From VFMC01 sp963791635 (GTDB taxonomy: Bacteria; Actinomycetota; Acidimicrobiia; Acidimicrobiales; Ilumatobacteraceae): a stretch of 64,000 nucleotides of DNA. Below are positions 19,083-29,108 of this stretch, piece by piece. The number at the start of each line of letters is the position of its first letter. Position 1 is the stretch's first letter. The DNA is taken from assembly GCA_963791635.1 (NCBI GenBank), contig CAWBTC010000015.1:78519-142518 (forward strand). The letters are read 5' to 3'. Made by a program: the position numbers and the translations under genes. Under the pieces are notes generated by a model. The model did no database searches. It had not been told where the DNA came from and was given only the letters and a program-made list of their open reading frames with translations.

Positions 19083-19088
19083 TACTGT
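19083..19088 (+). promoter_or_regulatory. Candidate -10 element (TACTGT) of the first Liv operon
   Basis: TACTGT in the intergenic region about 75 nt before the TTG of the first Liv gene. No convincing -35 is seen. A 6-bp hairpin (CTGCGG/CCGCAG) lies between it and the start codon. Confidence 0.3.
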
Positions 19089-19162
19089 CACACCGACCGT
19101 CGGGCCCTCCGGAGCGCTGCGGTTCGCTTCCGCAGGGGGATTCACAGGGGAATGAGGTCGGC

Positions 19163-19925
19163 TTGAGTCTGCTCGAAGTACAAGACGTGTCCGTCCGCTT
19201 CGGCGGGATCGTGGCGCTCGACGGATTGTCGTTCGACATCGACGAAGGTCAGATCTGTGGTCTGATCGGCCCGAACGGTGCTGGCAAGACCACGATGTTC
19301 AACGTCGTCAGCCGCATCTACCAGCCGACCTCCGGGCGGGTGATGTTCAAAGGGCAGAACCTGATCGACGCCCCCGCCCACGGGATCGCCCGCCTCGGCA
19401 TCGCTCGCACGTTCCAGAACCTCGCCCTGTTCCCGACGATGACCCTGTTGGAGAACGTCATGGTCGGCGCGCACTCCCAGGGCAAGGTCGGCTTCGCCAA
19501 AGCGGTCTTCCGCATCGGCGCCAACACCGAGAACGCCGAGACGCGCGAGTTCGCCGGCGAGCTGCTGCACCAGTTGGGGCTGGGTGCGCTCATGTTCCGA
19601 CCGGCGATGGGCCTGCCATTCGGCACGCTTGAAGCGGCTCGAGATCGCCCGTGCGCTCGCCGCCAAGCCGAAGTTCCTCCTGATGGACGAGCCCGCAAGC
19701 GGCCTCACCCATGGCGAGGTCGACGAGCTCGGCGACACCATCGTTGCCATCCGCGACCAGTTCAACCTGTCGGTCCTGCTCGTCGAGCACCACATGTCGA
19801 TGGTGATGGGCATCAGCGACAAGGTCGTCGCGATGGAGTTCGGTCGCAAGATCGCCGAGGGAACGCCGGCGCAGGTGCAGGCCGACGAACGCGTCATCGC
19901 CGCCTACCTGGGGACCACCGAATGA
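19163..19925 (+). CDS. livG: Branched-chain amino-acid-type ABC transporter ATPase LivG (one frameshift)
   Basis: First ATPase of a five-gene Liv-type importer. Walker A is GPNGAGKTT; the Q-loop is TFQNLALF; Walker B is FLLMDEPASGL; the switch histidine is in VLLVEHHMSM. The signature motif region (GTLKRLEIARALA) straddles a frame break near 19631 where one extra t turns ctg into cttg; the gene is one base longer than a multiple of three. TTG start with GAGGT five bases upstream. The stop overlaps the next gene's start (ATGA). Confidence 0.9.
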
Positions 19926-20629
19926 GCTTGCTGAGCGTTTCCCAACTGAGGGCCGGCTACGGCCAGGTCAACGTCCTCCACGAGGTGGAGCTGATCGTGG
20001 AGCCGAGCGAGATCGTCGTGATGTTGGGCGCCAACGGTGCCGGCAAGACCACCACGATGCGTGCGATCAGTGGCATGCTCGCGCGTTCGGGTGAGCTCGT
20101 GTTCGAGGGCGTCAACATCACCAAGGCGTCGCCGGACGCGATCGTTCGGGCAGGCATCGCGCAGGTGCCACAGGGACGCGGCACCTTCCCCGAGTTGAAC
20201 GTCGAGGACAACCTCCGCTGCGGCGCCTACATCAGGTCGGACAAAGAGATCGATGCGGACATCGCTCGCTGGTTCGAGGTCTTCCCCCGTTTGCAGGAGC
20301 GTCGCACGCAACGGGCCGGCAGCCTCAGCGGTGGCGAGCAGCAGATGCTCGCGATCGCCCGGGCGTTGATGAGCCGGCCGAAGCTGCTGCTGTGCGACGA
20401 GCCGAGCCTCGGTCTCGCCCCGCTGATCACCCAGGAGCTCTTCGCGGTCATCGAGCGACTGAACCGTGAGACCGGTCTTGCCGTGCTGCTCGTCGAGCAG
20501 AACGCGAACCTGGCGATGCACATGGCCCATCGCGTGTATCTCATCGAGACCGGGCGGATCGTGGCCTCCGGGTCTGCCGCCGAACTGAGTGCGGATGACT
20601 CCATCCGCAAGGCCTACCTGGGCTTCTGA
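19922..20629 (+). CDS. livF: Branched-chain amino-acid-type ABC transporter ATPase LivF
   Basis: Second ATPase of the importer, 235 residues, intact. Walker A is GANGAGKTTT, the signature motif SLSGGEQQMLAIARAL, Walker B LLLCDEPSLGLAP, and the switch region VLLVEQNAN. The length and the short C-terminus are typical of LivF. Four-base ATGA overlap with livG upstream; the permease gene starts 24 bp downstream. Confidence 0.93.
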   Translation: MSLLSVSQLRAGYGQVNVLHEVELIVEPSEIVVMLGANGAGKTTTMRAISGMLARSGELVFEGVNITKASPDAIVRAGIAQVPQGRGTFPELNVEDNLRCGAYIRSDKEIDADIARWFEVFPRLQERRTQRAGSLSGGEQQMLAIARALMSRPKLLLCDEPSLGLAPLITQELFAVIERLNRETGLAVLLVEQNANLAMHMAHRVYLIETGRIVASGSAAELSADDSIRKAYLGF

Positions 20630-20653
20630 CTGGGCTGTGACTGGGGATTCAGA

Positions 20654-21578
20654 ATGGCACTCTTCCTGCAACGACTCGTCGACGGGCTCAGCTCCGGCAG
20701 TGTGTACGCGCTGATCGCGCTCGGGCTCGTGATCATCTACCGGGGCACCGGTCATCTCAACTTCGCCCAGGGCGAGATGGCGCTCTTTTCCGCCTACGTC
20801 GTCTACCAGATGGGTGAGTGGGGTCTTCCGATCGGCATCGCCTTGATCGTCGGTCTCGCCACGGGGTTCGTCATCGGTGCGATCGCCGAGGTTGGCCTCG
20901 TGCGCCCGGTCGTCGAAGAAGTCGCCGTTCGCGGTGTTCATCGTGACGATCGGGCTGTTCCAGCTCCTCAACTGGTTGTCGGGCGCGATCTGGGGAGACC
21001 AGGTGCTGCCCAACTCGGGCGTCGGTTCCGAGCAACAGCAGTACCCGAGCCTGTTCCCCGACCAGCCCGATGACTTCGTGAAGGTCTTCGGCGCAGCGAT
21101 CCGCTATCAGTCGCTCGGTGTGTTCGGGCTCACGCTCGTCGTCACGGCCCTGTTGTTCCTGCTGTTCAACAAGACCAAGTTCGGCCTTGCGATGCGGGCG
21201 GTCGCGAGCAACTCCGAGAGTGCGAAGCTCGCCGGCATCCGGGTCAACACCGTGTTGATGGTCAGCTGGGGTCTGGCGGCAGCGATCGGCGCCCTCGGTG
21301 GCGTGGTGTTCGCCGGCATCAACAACACCGTGAGCCTCGGCTTGATGTTCACCGTGTTCATCTACGGCTCCGCGGCGGCGACCCTCGGCGGTTTCGATTC
21401 ACCGGGCGGCGCGGTGATCGCCGGTCTGGCGATCGGCGTGATCGAGGGCATGGCGGCCGGCTACATCGACTTCATCGGCCAGGAGATGAAACTCGCCGTG
21501 GCGTTCGTCGTGATCCTGGTGGTCCTCATGGTCAGACCGTCCGGCCTGTTCGGCACGGCAAAGGTGGAGCGGGTATGA
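20654..21578 (+). CDS. livH: Branched-chain amino-acid-type ABC permease LivH (one frameshift)
   Basis: First integral-membrane subunit, about 308 residues with 8 or so helices. The N-terminal half has the LivH block SGSVYALIALGLVIIYRG and LNFAQGEMALFSAY; the second half has MRAVASNSESAKLAGI (the cytoplasmic EAA-like loop) and SAAATLGGFDSPGGAV. One extra base near 20922 (gtcgtcgaagaagtcg) shifts the frame between helices three and four. ATGA overlap with the next gene. Confidence 0.9.
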
Positions 21579-22765
21579 AGTCGCTGGTCACGCTCAAGGA
21601 AGGCAGCCTGGGTCATTGGGCGCTGCGTGTCCTCGCCGCCGCGCTCGTCGTGGGAATCATGTTGTGGATCCCCACCAAGGGCGGCAACGGTCTCGTCACG
21701 TCGGCCACCGAGGCGCTCACGCTCATGTCGGCGGCGATGGCACTCAACCTCATCCTCGGCTACACCGGGCAGATCTCGATCGGCCACTCGGCGTTCTACG
21801 GCACCGGCGCCTACGTGACGGGCATCCTCGTGTCGAAGTACGAGTGGAACCCGTGGCTCACGTTCCCGTTCGCCTTCGTGTTCGCATTCGTTGTCGGCGT
21901 GCTGGTGTCGTTCCCCGCATCGCGGATCAAGGGCGTGTACCTCGCGCTCGTCACCTTGGCCTTGGCGCTCGTGTTCCCCAACCTCCTGCGCTGGCCGAAG
22001 CTCGAGTCGCTCACCGGTGGCGGCCCGGGTCTCCCGAATGCCGACAGCGCAGTCGACACGACCGGTTTCAACATCGGTCGTCGCGATGGACAGATGCGGA
22101 ACTTCGAGATCTTCGGCTGGGACCCCTTCGGTGACCTCCGCGGTCAAGGTGCGATCCCGTTCTACTACTGGATCGCCGCAGGCATCGCGATCATCGTCTA
22201 CCTCGTGATCCGTGGTGTCGTGAAGAGCCGCGCCGGCCGGTCGCTGATCGCAGTGCGCGACAACGAGACGGCGGCGGCGGTGATGGGCGTCAACCTCGTG
22301 GCCACCAAGGCCTTCGCCTTCGGCCTCTCTGCCGGCCTGTGCGCGCTGCCCGGCTCCGTGACCGCGATCCGCCTCGGCGCGGTGTCGCCCGACATCGCAA
22401 CGCTCACGATCCTCGGCGCATTGACGTTCCTGATCATCATGGTGATCGGCGGCGCCGGTTCACTCTGGGGCCCGGTCATCGGTGCCGCGCTGTACGTGAT
22501 CGTCAGCGACCGCACCGGTGGGTGGGCCGACGACGAGGCGATTCCCGGCGTGCTGCGCCCGTTCTTCGGCTGGTCGAAGATCCCGCCCGGCACGGGCATC
22601 TTCGCGGTGCTCCTCATCGTGTTGATGTTCGTCGCACCGAGAGGGTTGGTCGGGGTGTGGAAGCAGTACAGTCCAAGAGTCGTGCGCGTCGTACCCCGTC
22701 CAGCGGGTGTGGCGGCCCTCGACAAGCCGGCCCTCGTGGCCGAAGACATCACATCATCAACCTGA
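21575..22765 (+). CDS. livM: Branched-chain amino-acid-type ABC permease LivM
   Basis: Second membrane subunit, 396 residues, about ten helices, intact. Landmarks: LNLILGYTGQISIGHSAFYG, SFPASRIKGVYLALVTLALA, the loop RAGRSLIAVRDNETAA and GGAGSLWGPVIGAALY. A longer periplasmic loop (residues about 160-200) separates helices five and six. The tail of about 40 residues is polar. It is followed 20 bp later by the binding-protein gene. Confidence 0.93.
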   Translation: MKSLVTLKEGSLGHWALRVLAAALVVGIMLWIPTKGGNGLVTSATEALTLMSAAMALNLILGYTGQISIGHSAFYGTGAYVTGILVSKYEWNPWLTFPFAFVFAFVVGVLVSFPASRIKGVYLALVTLALALVFPNLLRWPKLESLTGGGPGLPNADSAVDTTGFNIGRRDGQMRNFEIFGWDPFGDLRGQGAIPFYYWIAAGIAIIVYLVIRGVVKSRAGRSLIAVRDNETAAAVMGVNLVATKAFAFGLSAGLCALPGSVTAIRLGAVSPDIATLTILGALTFLIIMVIGGAGSLWGPVIGAALYVIVSDRTGGWADDEAIPGVLRPFFGWSKIPPGTGIFAVLLIVLMFVAPRGLVGVWKQYSPRVVRVVPRPAGVAALDKPALVAEDITSST

Positions 22766-22784
22766 CTCCAGAGGGGGAGAGCGA

Positions 22785-24206
22785 ATGATCCGACGTCACA
22801 GGACCATCACCGCCGCCTTCGCTGCCGGTGCGCTGCTGCTCGCAGCGTGCGGTGGCGACGACGAAGAGACGACCACCACCGAGGCAACAGAGGCCACCGA
22901 GGCACCTGAGGCCACGGAAGCGCCCGAGGCCACCGAGGCACCTGGGGCCACCGAGGCGCCGGCCGCCACGGAAGCACCTGCGGCCACCGAGGCACCTGCC
23001 GCCGAGGGCTGGGCCGTGAACACCGACGACTGCATCGATCCCGACTCGGCGAACGCCCCGATCGAGGGCACGATCAAGATCGGTTCGGCGATGCCGCTCA
23101 CCGGCGGTGTCGCCGCTGCGGCCTTCGCTCCGGTGAAGGACGGTTTCGACGCCTACATCCAGTTCGCGAACGAGAACGGCCTGGTCGACGGCTACTCCAT
23201 CGAACTCGCCATCGAGGACGACCAGTACAACCCCGAGCTGACGCCTGGTGCCGTGAACACCCAGATCGACGCCGGCGCTCACCTCTTCGCGGGCATCATC
23301 GGATCGCCGAACAACGGCGCCGTTCGAGATCTGTTGAACGACGAGTGCATCCCGCAGCTCAACGCCCTCACCGGTTCGCCGGCGTGGGGCGAGGTGGCCG
23401 ACTACCCGTGGACCACCGGCCTGTTGGTGCCGTACACCGTGGAGTCCCGCGTCTATGCGGCACAGATCGCCGAGCAGTTCCCCGACGGCGCCACCGTGTC
23501 GCTGTTCTACGTGAACAACGAGTTCGGCCAGATCTACGCCGAAGCGTTCAAGGATGTCGCCGGCGAGTTCGGGCTGGAGATCCTCGGTGAGCAGACGATC
23601 GAGGCCACCGACTCCAACCCGCCCACCTCGCAGGTCACCACCATCGCCAGCGAGGGCGCCGACATCGTCGTGGCGGTGCCCCTGGGCGCCGGCTGCATCT
23701 CGTTCCTCACGGAGATGGCAAACGCCAAGGCGCAGAACACCGGGTGGACGCCGCTGACGTTCGTCACCAACACCTGTGCCAGCAGCCTGATCCTCGGTGC
23801 CGCCGGCGCCGCGGCCGACGGTCTCTACACCAGCAACAACCTCATCGACGTCACCGACGAGGCCAACGCTGCGCTCCCGGAAGTCGGCGAGTACCTCGCG
23901 TTCATGGAGGGTTTGGGCAAGGGCGAGATCGTCTCCACGGCCACTGCCGGCTGGACCGCCGGTGAGGTCACGGTGGCGATCCTGGCACAGGCGGCAGCGT
24001 CGCCCGACGGGCTCACCCGCGCGTCGATCATCAATGCAGCACGCAACTTCGAGTACGTGCCGACGCTCGCCCGTCCGGGCGTGCAGGACAAGTCTCAGGG
24101 CGAAGAGGATCCCTTCCTCGCCGAGTCGCTGCAGGTGCTCACCTACGACGCCGACACAGCGACCTTCGACGAGGTGGGCGAGCTCATCACCGACTTCGAG
24201 ACCTGA
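22785..24206 (+). CDS. Liv-type substrate-binding lipoprotein with ATEAP-repeat linker
   Basis: 473-residue periplasmic-binding-protein-type lipoprotein (Leu/Ile/Val-binding fold) that feeds the permease. Lipobox LLLAAC at about residue 22. Residues about 30-75 are a low-complexity tether of ATEAP-type repeats. The mature domain starts GTIKIGSAMPLTGG and has SLFYVNNEFGQIYAEAFK, typical of the family. GAGGGGGAG ribosome site 5 nt before the ATG. The ligand may be an amino acid, a short acid or an aromatic or steroid-like compound; neighbouring beta-oxidation genes favour a carboxylic acid (inference). Confidence 0.92.
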   Translation: MIRRHRTITAAFAAGALLLAACGGDDEETTTTEATEATEAPEATEAPEATEAPGATEAPAATEAPAATEAPAAEGWAVNTDDCIDPDSANAPIEGTIKIGSAMPLTGGVAAAAFAPVKDGFDAYIQFANENGLVDGYSIELAIEDDQYNPELTPGAVNTQIDAGAHLFAGIIGSPNNGAVRDLLNDECIPQLNALTGSPAWGEVADYPWTTGLLVPYTVESRVYAAQIAEQFPDGATVSLFYVNNEFGQIYAEAFKDVAGEFGLEILGEQTIEATDSNPPTSQVTTIASEGADIVVAVPLGAGCISFLTEMANAKAQNTGWTPLTFVTNTCASSLILGAAGAAADGLYTSNNLIDVTDEANAALPEVGEYLAFMEGLGKGEIVSTATAGWTAGEVTVAILAQAAASPDGLTRASIINAARNFEYVPTLARPGVQDKSQGEEDPFLAESLQVLTYDADTATFDEVGELITDFET

Positions 24207-24210
24207 CGGT

Positions 24211-24227
24211 CGGGGGCTCCGCCCCCG
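24211..24227 (+). terminator. GC-rich hairpin after the first binding-protein gene
   Basis: Perfect 7-bp stem CGGGGGC / GCCCCCG with a tcc loop, 5 nt after the stop codon. The surrounding 25 bp recur at 24299-24323. Confidence 0.6.
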
Positions 24228-24298
24228 ACTGCCCCGGCCCCATGACGATGTCGTGTGCTCGGGTTCACTCGAGGTTGACCCGTCCCGGGTCGTGAACC

Positions 24299-24323
24299 AC
24301 CTGACGGTCGGGGGCTCCGCCCC
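24299..24323 (+). repeat. Second copy of a 25-bp segment containing the gene end and hairpin
   Basis: Exact repeat of 24201-24225, which holds the last codons and stop of the binding-protein gene and its hairpin arm. Spacing between copies is 98 bp. Confidence 0.85.
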
Positions 24324-24340
24324 GTCCGTCGTCGAGACCA

Positions 24341-24370
24341 CGAGGCCCGTCCCGACAGGGGCGGGCCTCG
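24341..24370. terminator. Strong hairpin in the 24.2-24.5 kb intergenic region
   Basis: Stem CGAGGCCCG / CGGGCCTCG (9 bp), extended by CCC/GGG inside with a gaca loop. Likely a terminator or insulating element between the Liv operon and the acyl-CoA synthetase operon. Confidence 0.6.
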
Positions 24371-24401
24371 CCGCGTTCGAGAGCGTCTTGGTCGCCCCGG
24401 T

Positions 24402-24429
24402 GACACACCCCAGGTCGGTGGGGTGTGTC
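24402..24429. terminator. Second strong hairpin in the 24.2-24.5 kb intergenic region
   Basis: Perfect 10-bp stem GACACACCCC / GGGGTGTGTC, loop aggtcggt. Ends about 30 nt before the candidate -10 (TAGATT, near 24460) of the next operon. Confidence 0.6.
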
Positions 24430-24493
24430 CGGTGCAGGTCGGAATTGACCATCTGGTTAGATTCGGCCTCACGCTGAGCATGAGGGGGTTCGC

Positions 24494-26060
24494 ATGGCGT
24501 TGATCGCCGCCGACCGGGCACGGGAGCGCCCTGACGAGATCGCGCTGCGCGACGACAGGGTCGCGCTCGGCTGGGCCGAGGTGAACGATGCGCTGAACCG
24601 GGTCGTCAACGGGCTCCACGCGCATGGACCTCGGTGCCGCACGGCGTGTGGCCGTGTACGCCGAGAACGCCTCGGAGATGGTGCTCGCCCACCTCGGCGC
24701 GCTGCTCGCGGGAGCGAGCTCGGTGCCGCTCAACTTCCACCTCAACGCCGACGAGGCCGCATACATCCTCGCGCGACTCGCAGCACCACGGTGCTGTTCG
24801 TCGGCCCGGAGAACCTCGAGCGCGGGCATGGATGCCGCGCGTCAGGCCGGTGTGGCCACCGTGGTCGCGTGGCGCAGCCCCGGCGCCGTCGCGGCAGGTG
24901 CCACCGCCGTGGGAGGACGTGGCTCGCCGCAGCGTCGGCCGACGAGCCGCGCACGCGACGTCGTCCCGCGTCCGAACCTGATGTACACGAGCGGCACCAC
25001 CGGCGTGCCCAAGGGCGTCGACCTGGCGCCGACGATGTTCGCCGGCGGAGCGACCGTGGTCGAGCACATCGCGCGTGCTGCAACAGAACCGGTTCGCACA
25101 GCTCGGCACCCATCTCGTGGTCGGTCCGATGTACCACACCGGTCCGCTGTCGGGCGTGCGCATCCTGGCCGCCGGCACGCCGGTGGTCGTGCTCGGCCGG
25201 TTCGATCCCGAGCGCGTGCTGCGAGGCGATCGACACCTACCGGGTGCGAGACGACCGTGATGGTGCCGACGCACTTCAAGCGGCTGCTCGAACTGCCGGA
25301 CGAGGTCAAGGCACGCTACGACGTGACGTGCGATGAAGCTCGATCGCCCACACCGGCGCCGCCTGCCCGATCGACGTGAAGCACCAGATGATCGAGTGGT
25401 TCGGCCCGGTCTTCAACGACGCCTACGGCTCCACCGAGGTGGGCACGATCTGCGCGATCGGCAGCCAGGAGTGGCTGGAGCACCCGGGCAGCGTGGGTCG
25501 GGTGATCCCGCCGTTCACCCGGGCGATCGTGGTCGACGACGACGACCACGAGGTGCCGGCCGGCACCGAGGGCCGGCTCTACTTCGAGGACACGCACGGG
25601 TCGCGGCATCGTGTACCCGAACGATCCCGACAAGACCGCCAAGGCGCACCTGCGTCCCGGCGTGTTCACGATCGGCGAGATCGGCTACGTCGACGACGAC
25701 GGCTTCGTGTACATCACCGACCGGTTCAGCGACATGATCGTCGTCGGGTGGCGTGAACATCTACCCGGCCGAGGCCGAGCAGGTGCTGCATCGACCACCC
25801 CAGGGTGGCCGACGTCGCCGTGATCGGCGTGCCCGACGCCGACATGGGCGAAGCGGTCAAGGCGCTCGTCGTGCCGCTCGACCCGACCGACCCACCGACA
25901 CCCGACGAGCTGATCGCGTTGTGCCGATCGAAGCTCGCCGGGCTACAAGTGCCCGCGCACGCTCGACATCGTCAGCACCGTCGGCCGCAATGCGATGGGC
26001 AAGATCAACAAGAAGGCGCTGCGCGCCCCGTACTGGGAAGGCAACCGGACCATTGGCTGA
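24494..26060 (+). CDS. AMP-forming acyl-CoA synthetase/ligase, heavily frameshifted as written
   Basis: Adenylate-forming enzyme that activates a carboxylic acid as its CoA thioester, first gene of a beta-oxidation operon. Spread over three frames are the family's landmarks in order: ALRDDRVALGWAEVNDAL, ENASEMVLAHLGALLAG, the phosphate loop YTSGTTGVPKG (near 24990), YGSTEVGTIC (near 25430), YITDRFSDMIVVGG with NIYPAEAEQVL (near 25740), and the catalytic lysine motif NAMGKINKKALR (near 26000). About a dozen one-base shifts occur between 24620 and 25960, often an extra g in ggg or an extra c before atg/atc, and protein-level conservation persists throughout, pointing to poor sequence, not an old pseudogene. 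GAGGGGG precedes the ATG. Confidence 0.85.
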
Positions 26061-26937
26061 GTCTCCAGAACCGCTCGTCCTCGCCGACGACCCGGCGCCG
26101 GAGGTCCGTCGGCTCACGCTCAATCGGCCCGACCAAGCGAAACGCGCTGTCCAACGGGCTGCGCACGCAGCTGTTCGCAGCTGCTTGCGTGCAGCCGATG
26201 CCGATCCGCGACGATCCGGGTGATCGTGATCCGAGGCGCCGGGCCGTGCTTCAGTGCCGGGTACGACCTCGCCCAGGACCCGAACGAGCCGTTGCCGTGG
26301 CCGATCACCAAGGCCGACGGCGGCTGGGCCCGTCATGTCCTCAACGGCTGGTTCCAGATGATGGACCTCGCAACGCCGATCATCGCCCAGGTGCACGGGT
26401 TCTGCCTCGCCGGCGGCACCGAGCTGGCCACTGCGTGCGACCTCGTGTACGTCGCCCACGACGCCCAGATCGGCTACCCGCCGGTGCGCAGCATGAGCTC
26501 GCCCGACATGGCGTGGCACGTCGTGGCTGATGGGCATGCGTCGAGCGATGGAGGCGATGCTCACCGGCGACTCGATGTCGGGCGACGAAGCGGTGGATGC
26601 CGGGTTCGCGAACCGTGCCTTCGACGCAGCCGAGCTCGACGATCGCGTGCTCGAGATCGCCGCCCGGGTCGCGAAGGTGCCGCCCGATCTGCAGGCGCTC
26701 AACAAGCGGGTGGTGCACCGGGCGATGGAGGCGATGGGCATGCGCGACGGCATGCGTGCCACCGCCGACATCAACGCACTCGGCTTCCACCAGCGCAGCT
26801 CGCGTGAGTACTTCGCCCAGTTCTCCAAGGGCGTCACGACCGCGCTGTCCGAGCGCGACAAGGCATTCGGCGACTATCGCGAATCGTCGTCTCAGGGCGA
26901 TCAGGGCGATCAGGGCGATCAAGGTGATCAGAGGTGA
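26053..26937 (+). CDS. Enoyl-CoA hydratase/isomerase family protein (frameshifted)
   Basis: Crotonase-fold enzyme that probably hydrates a 2-enoyl-CoA in the operon's beta-oxidation route. TTG start overlapping the ligase stop. The oxyanion-hole blocks are GAGPCFSAGYDLAQ and VHGFCLAGGTELATACD; the substrate region SSPDMAWH and the C-terminal NKRVVHRAMEAMGM follow. Four frame changes (near 26143, 26188, 26210 and 26530) sum to zero, so the total is still a multiple of three. The C-terminal tail is a GDQ repeat from a 9-bp tandem repeat. A second hydratase is at 28247. Confidence 0.85.
26893..26928 (+). repeat. 9-bp tandem repeat in the last codons of the enoyl-CoA hydratase
   Basis: Unit cagggcgat, three perfect copies and one variant, in frame (Gln-Gly-Asp), ending 7 nt before the stop codon. 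Outside the crotonase domain. Confidence 0.88.
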
Positions 26938-26955
26938 TCGGAAGGTGAGTGGATC

Positions 26956-28250
26956 ATGAGTGTGACCGAGGAGATCCTCGTCAGTCCCGAGGTGCTCGAG
27001 TGCCCCTACGACTTCTATCGACGCGTCCGCGAGGAGGCCCCGGTGCACCAGACGCCACTGGGCTTCTACGTGGTCAGTCGCTACGACGACGTGCTGTCCA
27101 TCGTGCGCGACACCGAGCGGTTCAGCAGCGACATGCGCAACTCGTTCGTGTCGGGTCCACCGAGCGATGAGCTGAAGGCCATCCAGGCGGAGGGCTATCC
27201 GTCGGTGAACACCTTGCTCACGAACGATCCGCCGAGTCACACGCAGTTCCGTGCACTGGTGAACAAGGCGTTCACGCCCAAGCGAGTCGCCCAGCTCGAG
27301 GACGAGATCCGCGAGATCGCCAACGAGCTGATGGATCGATGGGAGGCGAACGGCCGCGTGGAGCTCGTCACCGAGTTCGCCGTCGGCCTGCCACTCACGG
27401 TGATCGCCGATGCATTGGGTGTCGATCGCTCGGACATGCCGCGCTTCAAGAAGTGGAGCGACGACTCGGTCGCTCCACTGTCGGGCCTGCTGACCGCCGA
27501 GCAGCAACTGGAGTGTGCCCGCAGCCGTGTGGAGATGCAGCACTACATGGTGGAACGCGTTCGTGAGCGCCAGGAGGCGCCGCGCGACGACCTGTTGAGC
27601 GATCTCGTCCAGGCTCGTTTCGACACCGGAGATCGCATCGGCGAACCGCTGGAGATTGCCGAGCTGCTCAACGTGATCGAGCAGCTGCTGGTGGCCGGCA
27701 ACGAGACCACCACGAAGCTGATCGCAGCAGCGATGCTGCTGCTGATCGAACACCCCGACCAGATGGCGGCGGTGTCCGCCGACCCTGCATTGATCCCGAA
27801 CCTCGTCGAGGAGGCACTGCGGCTCGAGAGTCCGGTCCAGATGTTGCCTCGCGTTGCCAAGATCGACGTGGAGGTGGGCGGGGTGGCGATCCCCGCCGGC
27901 TCGGTCCTGATGATGATGTATGGCTGTGCGAACCGCGACGACGCGAAGTACCCGGACGCGGCGAACTTCGATCACGCCCGGGCCAATGCCCGTACCAACC
28001 TCGCCTTCGGTCAGGGCCCGCACTTCTGTCCCGGAGCTGCGCTCGCGCGCAGCGAGGGGCGCATCGCATTCGAGACGTTGCTCGGTCGGGCGACGGGGTG
28101 GGCGCTCGACACGACGGTGGCGCATCCGACCCACCGCGAGCTGTCGATGACGCTGCGCGGCCTGTCGGGATTGCATCTCACCTTCGATCCGACCTCAACG
28201 ACCTCTCCGACCTCGCGATTCCCGACCCGGTCGGAAAGGAGCCCGGATGA
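26956..28250 (+). CDS. Cytochrome P450 (one frameshift near the C-terminus)
   Basis: Soluble bacterial class I P450 that needs a ferredoxin and reductase encoded elsewhere. I-helix motif LLVAGNETTTKL, K-helix EEALRLESP, and heme loop FGQGPHFCPGAALAR with the Cys ligand. As written the frame stays open across the next gene; restoring one missing base near 28186 gives the end SDLNDLSDLAIPDPVGKEPG and a stop that overlaps the downstream ATG (ATGA), the join seen elsewhere here. Placed between two enoyl-CoA hydratases, it may hydroxylate a lipid or terpenoid intermediate (inference). Confidence 0.88.
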
Positions 28251-29108
28251 GCGTCTCGCTCGATGCCCTGCAGACGATCCGCTACGAGGTGGTCGACCCG
28301 GGAGAGCGCGGCGTCGCCGTGGTCACCCTCGATCGTCCCGAGAGCCGAAATGCGCAGAACAAGCGGATGACCTACGAGATGAATGCAGCCTTCGACGATG
28401 CGGCTCGGCGCAGCGACGTGAAGGTGATCGTGTTGCAGGCCGACGGCCCGCACTTCTGCAGCGGGCACGACATGCGCGACACCGAGAGCCACCGCGACTT
28501 CGATCTCGTCTCCACCCACGGCGGCTACGGCCGCGAGGGCCAGGAGGGGCAGATGGCCTGGGAGGAGGAGGTCTACTTCCAGATGTGTTGGAGGTGGCGC
28601 AACATCCCCAAACCACTGATTGCCGCTGCACAGGGCAAGACGATCGCCGGTGGGCTGATGCTGTTGTGGGTGGCCGACGTGATCGTCGCTGCCGACGACG
28701 CGCTTGTTCAGCGACCCGGTGGTGGGCATGGGCGTCAACGGTGTGGAGTACTTCGCCCACCCGTGGGAGTTCGGAGCGCGCAAGGCCAAGGAGCTGCTGT
28801 TCACCGGTGATTGGGTGGACGCCGAGGAGGCGCGGCGGCTCGGCATGGTGAACCACGTGGTGCCCGGTGACGAGCTGCGGTCGTTCGTGATGTCGATGGC
28901 CGCTCGCATTGCCAAGCGTCCGAGCTTCGCTCTGAAGCTCGCCAAGGAGAGCGTCAACCAGACCCTCGAGGCGCAGGGGCAGTGGACTGCGCTGCGTTCC
29001 GCGTTCAACATCCAGCACCTCGCGCATGCACACAATCGCGTGCGATTCGGGATACCCGTCGATCCGGGCCCGAAGAGGCCTGCCAAGGAAGAACAGCAGA
29101 CCGGCTGA
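28247..29108 (+). CDS. Enoyl-CoA hydratase/isomerase family protein (one frameshift)
   Basis: Second crotonase-family enzyme of the operon, about 287 residues. Blocks: VTLDRPESRNAQNK, GPHFCSGHDM (oxyanion hole) and AAQGKTIAGGLMLLWVADV. A single extra t near 28706 (gcgcttgttc for gcgctgttc) shifts the frame; the rest reads FSDPVVGMGVNGVEYF and on to TQ-rich end. The insertion resides in a cttg, like the one in livG. The stop overlaps the TetR start (TGATG). Whether it is a hydratase, isomerase or hydrolase is open. Confidence 0.87.

Noticed and set aside
24850..24960. Separate small gene inside the acyl-CoA ligase
   Set aside because: It is a stretch of the ligase between two frame changes, with no start signal of its own.
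28251..28851. P450 with a 200-residue C-terminal fusion domain
   Set aside because: The extension is the hydratase gene read in the wrong frame, Arg-rich and featureless.
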